Shown here in pieces: positions 5,896-13,616 of a DNA stretch of 18,721 nt. Made by a program: the position numbers and the translations under genes. Source of the stretch: DATESZ01 sp035283845 (GTDB lineage: Bacteria > Desulfobacterota > Syntrophia > Syntrophales > JACQWR01). Under the pieces are notes generated by a model, which saw only the letters and a list, made by a program, of their open reading frames with translations, had not been told where the DNA came from and made no database searches. The stretch is taken from positions 1 through 18,721 of the forward strand of contig DATESZ010000169.1 in assembly GCA_035283845.1 (NCBI GenBank). Direction: 5' to 3'. The first letter of the stretch is position 1, and each line of letters starts with the position of its first letter.

Positions 5896-8155
5896 TACGG
5901 AAGTACGATTAAGCAGGGAAATGGGGCTGCTGGACGCAACCATGATCGGGGTGGGCGCCATGATCGGTGCGGGTATTTTCGTACTGATCGGGATTGCCGC
6001 CGGCGTGGCGGGCCCCGCGCTGATCGTGGCTTTTATACTGAATGGCCTTGTAGCGCTTTTAACTGCCATGTCCTATGCCGAATTGGGCTCCTGCTATCAT
6101 GATGCCGGCGGCGGGTATCTCTGGGTCAAGGAAGGTCTTCCCAAATGGAACGGTTTTCTATCCGGCTGGATGAGCTGGTTTGCCCATGCCGTGGCCTGCA
6201 GTCTCTATGCGATAGGTTTTGGCGCCTATTTCGAGCATGTTTTTCGGGAGCTGGGCATAGTGATTCCACACTGGGAATTTCTGTCGCCCCAGAAGCTGCT
6301 GGCAGCGCTTTCAGCTATCCTTTTTGCCTACATCAATTTCCGGGGCGCCTCGGAAGCCGGCAAGGTAGGTAATCTTGTGACAATAACGAAAATAGTGATC
6401 CTTATAATTTTTATTGCTTTTGGCCTGGATGCGATGTTTGGCAGACCGGATTGGCAGTCTGCTTTTTCCCCTTTCTTTGCAAACGGTTACAGCGGCGTTT
6501 TTAAGGCTATGGGACTTACCTTTATTGCTTTTCAAGGTTTTGAGGTAATCGCCCAAAGCTCCGAAGAAATCAAAAATCCCAAAAAGAATATCCCCCGGGC
6601 GGTGTTTCTTTCTCTTTTAATCGTTATTCCTATCTACCTACTGGTAGCAGTAGCCGCGCTGGGATCGATACAATCCGGTTCGATGACGCCCTGGGATTAT
6701 TTGGCTGCCCAAAAGGAACTTGCCCTCGTGGAAGTGTCGCGGCATTTTTTTGCCGGGGGGGGATTCATGATTATCTTTGGCGGTCTTATCTCCACAATGT
6801 CTGCCCTCAATGCCACTATCTACTCCTCCTCCCGTGTGGCCTTCGCCATGGGGCGGGATCGGAATTTCCCAAGTTTTTTCAGTAAGGTGCATGAAAAGAA
6901 TTTTACACCTCACTGGTCGATTCTGATCTCTCTGTTTATCGTGGTATTCATGGCCGTCTCACTGCCCATCGAAGATGTGGCAAGCGCCGCCGACATTATG
7001 TTTCTGCTGCTTTTCCTCCAGGTCAACATCGCCATGATCAGGCTTCGCAAGAAACGGCCCGATCTGGATAGAGGATTTTGGGTGCCGCTTTTTCCGGTGC
7101 TTTCCATTACCGGCATCCTGCTGCTGCTTTTCCTGGCCCTATACATGTTCAATTACAGCTTGGTGGCTTGGATAATCACGGTCTTATGGATTTGCAGCGG
7201 GCTGGCCGTCTATAAAACCTATGCTTCCCACCGGGAGATTCTTCATGTACAAAAAGTCGAGGCGCTGGAACGCATCGAGCGGAAAAATTACCGCATTCTG
7301 GCCTGCCTTTCCAGCCCCAAAACGGCAATGAGCCTGACCCATGTCGCCTTTGCCATAGCAAAACAACATGCCGCCGAGATCATCTTTCTATACGTAAACG
7401 AGATACGGGAAGGCCAGCAACTCCGTGCCGGGTTAAAAGATGCGGATAGCGCCGGTTTGGATTTTGAAGGGTTGGTAAATATGGCCGCCAAATTAGGCAT
7501 CCCGGCCCGTTCTATCATTCGGCTTTCCCATCGCATATCCCAGGGTATCGTTGACACTGCCACGGAGGAAAAATGCAATTTCATCGTCATGGGACGGCAG
7601 CAGAATCCGGATTTTTTCGATAGGGTTTTTTCATCTCTCATTGATGTGGTGATTCAGAAGGCGCCGGCAGAAGTGGCAATATTGCATGGGTCATTCAAGA
7701 GCGAAAAAATCCAAACCATCATGATACCTTTCAGTTCTAATATACATACCCGCCTGGCCATGGAAATCGCTCCGGCCCTGGCGGAGTACTTCGGTGCAGA
7801 ATTGAAGGTGGCTGTCGTGATTGAGAAAAAAATGCCCAAAGAGGAACGGGAAAAAACGGTGAGCAGGCTCCGAGCCATGATGGAGGAATTCGGTTTGCCC
7901 CCTAATGTTGCCATAGTCAGGGAACGGGAGATTCTTCAGGGTATAGTCAATTTGTCCAGGGGAGCGGATCTTTTCCTTATGGGCGGCAAAACCGGTGATT
8001 TTATGGAATTGCTCCTCGCAAAATCGTTGACCCGCGAGATTGCAGAGAGCGTGCATTGTCCGGTGCTGTGGATAAAGGAATACGAGGAGCGGAAATCGTT
8101 TTGGACCACTCTGATCAAGGCAAGTACCCTCATAGGAGAACCTAATAATGAGTGA
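5882..8155 (+). CDS. APC-family amino acid/cation permease fused to two universal stress protein domains
   Basis: This 757-residue fusion starts at an ATG lying inside the end of the MscS gene, with AAGGACG upstream; the frame is open further back but without a better start. Residues about 10-440 are a polytopic permease with the APC signature GVGAMIGAGIFVL in the first helix (23-35), the typical ESS/E-rich loop 'FQGFEVIAQSSEEIKNPKKN' and about 12 helices. After about residue 468 come two USP-like alpha/beta domains (about 468-605 and 608-735). The second ends in GGKTG-N9-S, close to the ATP-binding motif G-2x-G-9x-G-S/T; the first (MGRQQNP) departs from it. Permease-USP fusions of this kind occur in bacteria and archaea; the USP part is thought to sense nucleotides or stress and regulate transport. 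The substrate cannot be deduced. It overlaps the next gene by 8 bp. Confidence 0.88.
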   Translation: MKKFDTEVRLSREMGLLDATMIGVGAMIGAGIFVLIGIAAGVAGPALIVAFILNGLVALLTAMSYAELGSCYHDAGGGYLWVKEGLPKWNGFLSGWMSWFAHAVACSLYAIGFGAYFEHVFRELGIVIPHWEFLSPQKLLAALSAILFAYINFRGASEAGKVGNLVTITKIVILIIFIAFGLDAMFGRPDWQSAFSPFFANGYSGVFKAMGLTFIAFQGFEVIAQSSEEIKNPKKNIPRAVFLSLLIVIPIYLLVAVAALGSIQSGSMTPWDYLAAQKELALVEVSRHFFAGGGFMIIFGGLISTMSALNATIYSSSRVAFAMGRDRNFPSFFSKVHEKNFTPHWSILISLFIVVFMAVSLPIEDVASAADIMFLLLFLQVNIAMIRLRKKRPDLDRGFWVPLFPVLSITGILLLLFLALYMFNYSLVAWIITVLWICSGLAVYKTYASHREILHVQKVEALERIERKNYRILACLSSPKTAMSLTHVAFAIAKQHAAEIIFLYVNEIREGQQLRAGLKDADSAGLDFEGLVNMAAKLGIPARSIIRLSHRISQGIVDTATEEKCNFIVMGRQQNPDFFDRVFSSLIDVVIQKAPAEVAILHGSFKSEKIQTIMIPFSSNIHTRLAMEIAPALAEYFGAELKVAVVIEKKMPKEEREKTVSRLRAMMEEFGLPPNVAIVREREILQGIVNLSRGADLFLMGGKTGDFMELLLAKSLTREIAESVHCPVLWIKEYEERKSFWTTLIKASTLIGEPNNE

Positions 8156-8828
8156 GAAATTACAGTCGGCTTTTATCGATCTTCTGGATAGATTTATATT
8201 ATACTTTCCGCAATTGCTTGCAGGTCTCGCGCTGTTGATTTTTGGCTGGTTTCTGGCCTGGCTTGTCAAGCGTATGGTTATGCGCTTGGCAATCATTCTG
8301 AAACTCGAGTATATCCTGGCGCGGTCCCGCTGGAAAGTTGCTTTCCAAAAGGCCGATGTGCGCTTCGGATTCTATAACTTTTTAGGCAATGTGTTTTCGT
8401 TTATTGTTTTTCTTATTTTTCTCGATTTTGCCTTCATTACCTGGAATTTAAAAATATTGTCCGATTTCCTGGGGCAGATTATTTCCATTTTTCCCCGTCT
8501 TCTTACTGCCGCTGCTACCTTCGGGCTGGGATGGATCGCTGCCCGCTGGGCCGCCAATGGTTTATTAAGGACTTTGAGGGCAGGCAACATATCCTATGCG
8601 TCCGCCATCGCCCATTACGCACGCGTTATGCTGCTGGTACTGGCAGCAGCGATCTCTATGGTCGAGCTAAATATAGCGCGTGAAATAGTCTTGATCGGCT
8701 TCGCTGCAACCTATATCACCCTATGCACCATAGCTGTTGTCCTGTCGATAATGGTGGGCAAACGCATGATAAACAACCCGGAACAGGTGAATAAGCAAGA
8801 AAGTGCCGAAAACGAAGAAGTGAAATAA
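8148..8828 (+). CDS. MscS-like conserved TM-helix membrane protein
   Basis: The 226-residue protein has about five hydrophobic segments (near 18-38, 82-105, 115-140, 160-180 and 183-203) separated by short basic loops (KRMVMR, RWAANGLLRTLRAG), and a charged C-terminal tail rich in Glu, Asn and Gln. The repeating 'LLAGLALLIFGWFLAWLVKR' and 'LLTAAATFGLGWIAARWAAN' segments match the conserved TM-helix unit found in MscS-related proteins that lack the beta domain. A good ribosome site (AGGAG) precedes the ATG, which lies 8 bp inside the end of the permease gene. Tight overlap with two transport genes suggests it acts with them, perhaps as a channel or an accessory subunit. No enzymatic motif is visible. 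Confidence 0.75.
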   Translation: MSEKLQSAFIDLLDRFILYFPQLLAGLALLIFGWFLAWLVKRMVMRLAIILKLEYILARSRWKVAFQKADVRFGFYNFLGNVFSFIVFLIFLDFAFITWNLKILSDFLGQIISIFPRLLTAAATFGLGWIAARWAANGLLRTLRAGNISYASAIAHYARVMLLVLAAAISMVELNIAREIVLIGFAATYITLCTIAVVLSIMVGKRMINNPEQVNKQESAENEEVK

Positions 8829-8922
8829 TTCCGAAAAGTAACAACAGCTTATTTACTAAGGGGAGCAATTACGTCGTATTGATTCTTGTTGCCTTGGCCG
8901 CGGGGTTTGGTGGCGGACGTCC

Positions 8923-8951
8923 CTGACAAATATATCATTGACAAATAGAAT
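8923..8951 (+). promoter_or_regulatory. Promoter upstream of the sigma region 4 gene
   Basis: CTGACA (8923-8928), a 17-bp spacer and TAGAAT (8946-8951) are each one base from the sigma-70 consensus. A second, overlapping pair, TTGACA (8938-8943) and TAGTTT (8961-8966), also has a 17-bp spacer but a poorer -10. Both point toward the small gene starting at 9041, so it is probably transcribed on its own and not only by read-through from 8828. Confidence 0.5.
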
Positions 8952-9040
8952 GATAGTAAATAGTTTATTGTCGCTTTTGATGCTTGTAATAAGCTGCGGT
9001 TAATTGTTAAATAAATTCGTGGGTGGCTTCATTGATAAAC

Positions 9041-9325
9041 ATGTATAGATGCAGAAAAAGGGGACATCTAGTAAGTGAGATTTGTGAAGATGTCATCTGT
9101 GAATGGCGTCTCAAAAATGAAAATTTCTTAAATTGCACTTGGGTTGCCTGTAATTTTGGTCCTTTTACCCTGGAAGAAGTTGGCGAAATGATGGGCGTAA
9201 CCAGGGAAAGGATAAGGCAGATAGAGGCCAAGGCCTTGAAGAAGTTACAGCATAAAAAAAGAAGGGAACAGTTGAAGGATTTTGCCTCACCGGATACGGA
9301 CTGGGATAAACAGAACCCTATATAG
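9041..9325 (+). CDS. Stand-alone sigma-70 region 4 (sigma4-like) DNA-binding protein, Cys-rich
   Basis: The 94-residue protein ends in an almost canonical sigma-70 region 4.2: FTLEEVGEMMGVTRERIRQI followed by EAKALKKL (42-68), the helix-turn-helix that reads -35 boxes in RpoD-type factors. There are no regions 1-3 and the window contains no larger sigma gene nearby. The short N-terminus holds five cysteines (4, 15, 20, 32 and 37), suggesting a metal site or redox-sensitive structure. Comparable small proteins with a 'C...W...GP.TLEEVGE' leader occur in Proteobacteria; their job is not well known. I took the ATG at 9041; a GTG at 9023 in frame would add six residues, and neither has a convincing ribosome site. 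The stop overlaps by 8 bp the end of the convergent crotonase gene, an arrangement that would let the two transcripts interfere. Confidence 0.75.
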   Translation: MYRCRKRGHLVSEICEDVICEWRLKNENFLNCTWVACNFGPFTLEEVGEMMGVTRERIRQIEAKALKKLQHKKRREQLKDFASPDTDWDKQNPI

Positions 9326-10094
9326 TTTTGTTTTTTTTACGTTTTTTTAATTCTTCAAGAAATTCCATCATCTTATCTTGTCTCTCCGGTCTCGAGAAAA
9401 GAAGCGCCGTTAAACTGAATTCGATATCCAGAGCTGAATTTGTGTCGATTTGAGGAACGAGACGGGATATTTTTTTCACAGCCTCAATAGCCCTTCCCGA
9501 CCTACCGGATAGTTCTTCCGCCATTGTTATAGCCTCTGCCATAAATCTGTCCGGGGAGACTACTTTATTAACCAGACCTATACGCAAAGCTTCTTTGGCT
9601 CCGATAGGCTCGCCGAGCATGGATATTTCTTTGGCTTTGGCTGTACCCACAAGTTCTCTTAAGGGGCTAAAAAGGGGATTCAGTCCGAATTTCAATTCGG
9701 GATGACCAAAAATTGCGCTTTCCGAGGCGATGATAATATCACACACAGTTGCCATGTTGAAACCGCAGCCAAGAGCTATCCCGCCTACAGCAGCAATCAC
9801 AGGCTTATTGAAAGTGTATATCTGTTTCAGGAACTGACTGATCGATTTGAAATAATCGTCAATCTCATCAGCAGTCAGGGTCATCATTTCTTTGATGTCT
9901 ATTCCAGCGGAAAATACATAGTCGCCGCCAGTAAGAATTACAGCCGAAGTATCACGCTCATCAGCCAATTCCGCAAAGCAGGCCTGCAGTTCTGCCCGCA
10001 TGATTCCGCAAAGAGCGTTCATTTCACGAGGGCGATTCATGGCAACAACTGAATAGCCCATTCTTTTTTCTACAATGATGGAATTATACGTCAT
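9318..10094 (-). CDS. Enoyl-CoA hydratase/isomerase (crotonase) family protein
   Basis: The 258-residue protein shows the crotonase fold signature: oxyanion-hole strand FSAGIDIKEM (61-70) and GGIALGCGFNMATVCDIIIA (104-123), then FGHPELKFGL. In rat enoyl-CoA hydratase two glutamates (144 and 164) activate water. Here the first position is Asn113, whereas the second, Glu133, is kept, and the GAGGTQRL loop is replaced by LFSPLREL. So it may not be a standard hydratase but an isomerase, hydrolase, lyase or another crotonase-fold enzyme acting on an acyl-CoA. C-terminally it ends in a lysine-rich tail (KKRKKNK). The gene follows sppA on the same strand with a gap of about 18 bp and its ATG has only a weak ribosome site. 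It is unusual company for cmk-rpsA-sppA. Confidence 0.82.
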   Translation of the reverse strand: MTYNSIIVEKRMGYSVVAMNRPREMNALCGIMRAELQACFAELADERDTSAVILTGGDYVFSAGIDIKEMMTLTADEIDDYFKSISQFLKQIYTFNKPVIAAVGGIALGCGFNMATVCDIIIASESAIFGHPELKFGLNPLFSPLRELVGTAKAKEISMLGEPIGAKEALRIGLVNKVVSPDRFMAEAITMAEELSGRSGRAIEAVKKISRLVPQIDTNSALDIEFSLTALLFSRPERQDKMMEFLEELKKRKKNKTI

Positions 10095-10112
10095 GGCGAG
10101 CCGTTGATTATG

Positions 10113-11012
10113 TTAAGTGCCATATTCGTAGATAAAATTAACCCCTTTAGGTGTTGACGAAATATTTTGCTTAACAACGGCAGCGAAAGTTGATGCCGCG
10201 TTCTGAAGAATGTAATCCCAGAAGGTTATGTTTTTCTTTCGTGAATACACGACCTCCGGCGCGCCTTTAATCCCTGCCATCTGCCCGGCGAGATTAACTG
10301 CATAATCCTTATCTCCAAGAATATCGATCAGTTTCAGCATTTGCGCCTGCCGGCCGGAAAAAACCCGGCCATCGGCGATCTTTTTAACCTCGTCTTTGGG
10401 AATTTTCCTGTCCTGTGTAATGACATCAAGAAATTGATCAAAAATATCGTCAACAAGCGCCTGTAATATACTCCTTTCATCGACCGTCATTTCTCTTGTT
10501 GGTGAACCGATGTCCTTATACTTGCCACTTTTGACAACCGATGATTTGAGTCCGATCTTCTTTAACAAGTCTTCAGCATTGGCAAAGTACATGATTGCAG
10601 AAATACTTCCCGTTAGTGTGCCCGGGTTGGCGACTATTTTATCGGCTGCACAGGCAACCATGTATCCCCCGGAAGCGGCGATAGAACCAAGAGATGCGAC
10701 AACTTTTTTATGTTTTTTCAAGCCTTTTATAGCGGCATAGATTTCCTGGGCAGAGGCAACCTCTCCGCCAGGAGAATTGATCCTTATTACAACCGCTTTT
10801 ATCGTTTTATCATTTTTAAATTCAGTGACTTGCTCCACTATCTCCTGAGAACTGGAGATGATTCCGCTGATTGATATGACGCCGACCTTGTCGTCCCTGG
10901 GGAAGAAAGGCATATTTCCCATAAGGGAACTGAGGCCGTACATTAATACAAGAAATCCCAGACCTGACAGGAAAACTAAGGATATGCCATAGATAACAGG
11001 GTGTTTTCTCAT
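10113..11012 (-). CDS. sppA: Signal peptide peptidase SppA (short, 36K type)
   Basis: This membrane-anchored serine protease is thought to degrade cleaved signal peptides. The 299-residue protein starts at the methionine of MRKHPVIYG, followed by one transmembrane anchor at about residues 8-28. The S49 peptidase core has the SPGG oxyanion segment (IRINSPGGEV), the catalytic serine in SIAASGGY (Ser114) and the general-base lysine in SGKYKDIG (Lys166). The Ser-Lys distance is 52 residues, the same as in Bacillus SppA (Ser147, Lys199). It has one catalytic half, not the doubled E. coli form. In-frame starts also exist at 11030 (ATG) and 11057 (GTG, overlapping the end of rpsA by 14 bp). None has a clear ribosome site, so translation may be coupled to rpsA. 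It sits in the conserved order cmk-rpsA-sppA. Confidence 0.9.
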   Translation of the reverse strand: MRKHPVIYGISLVFLSGLGFLVLMYGLSSLMGNMPFFPRDDKVGVISISGIISSSQEIVEQVTEFKNDKTIKAVVIRINSPGGEVASAQEIYAAIKGLKKHKKVVASLGSIAASGGYMVACAADKIVANPGTLTGSISAIMYFANAEDLLKKIGLKSSVVKSGKYKDIGSPTREMTVDERSILQALVDDIFDQFLDVITQDRKIPKDEVKKIADGRVFSGRQAQMLKLIDILGDKDYAVNLAGQMAGIKGAPEVVYSRKKNITFWDYILQNAASTFAAVVKQNISSTPKGVNFIYEYGT

Positions 11013-11043
11013 TTTATGAGGTAGGAGCATCCATGTATTGATT

Positions 11044-12804
11044 TCAATTATCAGCACTCACAATTCTTACATCCGCCAAGGCTTTCCCCAGATTGGATCC
11101 CACGCTTTCCCTGTTATTGATGTAATGGTTCACGGAGTGCGCTTCGGTTCCCGCTTCGCCATCTTTTACACTTAATCTGATCTTTCTGTTCTTTGGGTTG
11201 ATGTTTTTAATCGTTGTTGAAATATTGTCGCCCACAGAATATAATTCTGTAATCGATTTAACTTTTTTGTTGCTTAGTTCCGAGATATGAACCAAACCTT
11301 CAATGCCATCCTCTATCTCCACGAAGATGCCGAAGTCAGTGATGTTGGTTACTTTTCCATTGATTGTGGAACCGGGAAGGTATTTGGAAGACAACTCTTC
11401 CCATGGATCCGTTTCTATTTGTTTCAATCCAAGGGAAAATTTTTCATTTTCCACATCCACGTTAAGAACCATTGCTTCGATTTCCTGTCCCTTAACAAAG
11501 ATTTCCCCCGGATTAGTTACGCGCTGTTTCCAAGAGATATCGGATACGTGGATCAAGCCGTCTATTCCTTCTTCCACTCCTACAAAGATACCAAAATTCG
11601 TAATATTCCTGATTACTCCCTTGACGATACTTCCCTCGGCATATTTTTGTTTTATAGCCTCCCAGGGATTGGGAGTGGTTTGCTTTAAGCCTAAGGAGAT
11701 TCTTTTGTTTTCCTGATTAATATCAATTACCATTACCTTGACTGTTTCTCCAACAGACAGGACCTTCGAAGGATGTTTAATTTCTCTCGTCCAGAACATT
11801 TCGGAAACATGGATAAGCCCTTCCACGCCTGGTTGAAGTTCGACAAAAGCTCCGTAATCGGCGATACTTACTATTTTTCCTTCAACAATTGAACTGATGG
11901 GATATTTTTCCGCAATCGTAAGCCATGGATTATCGGATAATTGTTTAAGCCCCAGCGAAACCCTTTCCTTTTTACAATCAAAAGAGAGGACTATTACCTT
12001 TATTCTGCTTCCCTTGCTAAAATGATCGGCCGGACGTGTAATTCTCCCCCATGATATATCAGTCACATGAAGCAGGCCGTCAATCCCCCCTAAATCGATA
12101 AATATGCCGTAATCGGTTATGTTTTTGACTACACCCTCTACGATCTTTCCTTCTTCAATGTTTTCAAGGGTATTTTTCTTTTCAGATTCTCTCTCCTGTT
12201 CCAATATCGCCCTTCTGGATAATACGATGTTGCTTCTTCTCCGGTCGTATTTTAGGACGCTGAAAAGCATCGTTTTACCAATGAATTTGTCCAGATCCCT
12301 GATAGGCCGGAGATCTACCTGAGAACCGGGCAGAAAGGCCAGCACCCCCACGTCTACAGAAAGCCCACCCTTTACTCTCTCCTTGACTATGCCTTTTACT
12401 GGTTTATTTTGTTCGCAGGCATTTTTTATTTCGTCCCATACTCTTATTTTGGCGGCCTTATCTCTTGATAAGACGAGATTGCCCTCATCGTCTTTCCTGT
12501 CAATCAATACCTCGACGTTATCGGTAATCGCAAAAGCGATGTCTCCTTTTTCATCTTTAAGTTCTCTGATGGGAATGTAGCCTTCCGTTTTCCACCCGAC
12601 GTCTACCATTGCTACATCATTGGTAATTTGTACTATTTTCCCCGTTATTATTTCACCAAAACGGACATCCTGCAGACTCTTTTCATAGAGGTCCTTAAAA
12701 CTAAAATCCTGTTCGTCCACTAGCGACTGTTTACCCGATGCCACTGTTGCTGAATTATCATTGTCTGAATCATGCTGTAAAATAGAGTTATCGTTGTTGA
12801 CCAT
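11044..12804 (-). CDS. rpsA: 30S ribosomal protein S1
   Basis: S1 binds mRNA leaders on the small ribosomal subunit and helps initiate translation. The 586-residue product has six S1 (OB-fold) repeats at about 48-115, 133-199, 217-287, 304-374, 391-461 and 478-547. Repeats 3-6 are well conserved, with the 'GIFV...GIDGLIHVSDISW' pattern and linkers ending in SLGLKQ; repeats 1 and 2 are diverged, as usual for the ribosome-binding end. E. coli S1 is 557 residues; an acidic, Asn/Asp-rich N-terminal stretch accounts for most of the excess. The ATG at 12804 is chosen because AGGGGGTG lies about 10 nt upstream; the frame stays open to 12879 but those codons are AT-rich leader. It follows cmk, as in many bacteria. 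A roughly 100-bp AT-rich gap (12805-12904) probably holds its own promoter and leader. Confidence 0.97.
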   Translation of the reverse strand: MVNNDNSILQHDSDNDNSATVASGKQSLVDEQDFSFKDLYEKSLQDVRFGEIITGKIVQITNDVAMVDVGWKTEGYIPIRELKDEKGDIAFAITDNVEVLIDRKDDEGNLVLSRDKAAKIRVWDEIKNACEQNKPVKGIVKERVKGGLSVDVGVLAFLPGSQVDLRPIRDLDKFIGKTMLFSVLKYDRRRSNIVLSRRAILEQERESEKKNTLENIEEGKIVEGVVKNITDYGIFIDLGGIDGLLHVTDISWGRITRPADHFSKGSRIKVIVLSFDCKKERVSLGLKQLSDNPWLTIAEKYPISSIVEGKIVSIADYGAFVELQPGVEGLIHVSEMFWTREIKHPSKVLSVGETVKVMVIDINQENKRISLGLKQTTPNPWEAIKQKYAEGSIVKGVIRNITNFGIFVGVEEGIDGLIHVSDISWKQRVTNPGEIFVKGQEIEAMVLNVDVENEKFSLGLKQIETDPWEELSSKYLPGSTINGKVTNITDFGIFVEIEDGIEGLVHISELSNKKVKSITELYSVGDNISTTIKNINPKNRKIRLSVKDGEAGTEAHSVNHYINNRESVGSNLGKALADVRIVSADN

Positions 12805-12904
12805 TAAACATGCACCCCCTGAGATTATGAACGCTTTATAAACGCTTAGAAAACTAACATATTTATAATAAAATATCAAGATAATAAAGAAGTATTTTAA
12901 TTAA

Positions 12905-13594
12905 TTAAATATTGCCTTCTTTTAATGATTCCGTCTTAAAGATCAGATCAGTAATTTTATCCACAACCTCATCAACAGTCATGTCAGTGGAATCGATAAT
13001 AACCGCCGTTTCAGCAGGCTTCAGAGGCGCTATCTCGCGCTCTTTGTCCTGTTTGTCCCTGACAATAATATCTTTTTCAATCTGCTCGTAGTCAATTTTA
13101 TCATTACATGCTATAATCTCGCTGTAACGGCGTTTTGCCCTTTCGGCTAACGTGGCATCAAGATAAAACTTGTAATCTGCACCAGGAAAGACCACTGTTC
13201 CCATATCTCTGCCTTCGGCTACGATTCCTCCTTTGACGCCTGCCTCTCTTTGCAGGGAAAGTAATGCCTGCCTGACACAGGGGCGAGCGGATACGGTTGA
13301 GGCTAACATACTGATTTCCTGGGTTCTTATCTTGTCTGTTACATCTTCGCCTCCTACAAATATACACAATCGGCCATCCTTGTGTTGCATGCGGATGCTT
13401 ATATTGCCGCCCATCCGGGATAACCCTTCATCATCATGTAATATTCCTTCTTTTTTTGCTTTATAGGCAAAAGCCCGGTAAAAGGCGCCCGTATCAAGGT
13501 AAAGATAGGAAAGCTTTGCTGCCAAAGCTTTGCTTACGGTGCTTTTCCCGGCGCCGGCAGGACCATCGATGGTGATTACAAGTTTTTCCGCCAT
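12905..13594 (-). CDS. cmk: Cytidylate kinase (CMP/dCMP kinase)
   Basis: The enzyme phosphorylates CMP and dCMP using ATP in pyrimidine nucleotide supply. The 229-residue product is normal length. It has the Walker A loop GPAGAGKST (11-19), the CMP-binding segment YLDTGAFYRA (32-41), the GRDMGTVVFP motif near 127-136 and the LID-region segment 'RAKRRY...R..QD..R...PLKPA' typical of Cmk. GGAGAGGAG lies upstream of the ATG. The gene precedes rpsA, the common cmk-rpsA order, and starts 22 bp after the TPR/GT-C gene, so the two are probably one transcript. Confidence 0.96.
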   Translation of the reverse strand: MAEKLVITIDGPAGAGKSTVSKALAAKLSYLYLDTGAFYRAFAYKAKKEGILHDDEGLSRMGGNISIRMQHKDGRLCIFVGGEDVTDKIRTQEISMLASTVSARPCVRQALLSLQREAGVKGGIVAEGRDMGTVVFPGADYKFYLDATLAERAKRRYSEIIACNDKIDYEQIEKDIIVRDKQDKEREIAPLKPAETAVIIDSTDMTVDEVVDKITDLIFKTESLKEGNI

Positions 13595-13616
13595 ATGGTC
13601 GATCTCCTCTCCTTCT

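Noticed and set aside
5446..6069. Minus-strand open frame of 207 codons across the MscS/APC junction
   Set aside because: Antisense to two strongly supported genes and without domain features.
12805..12879. N-terminal extension of ribosomal protein S1
   Set aside because: The added residues are AT-rich with no S1 similarity, and the ribosome site lies between them and the ATG at 12804.
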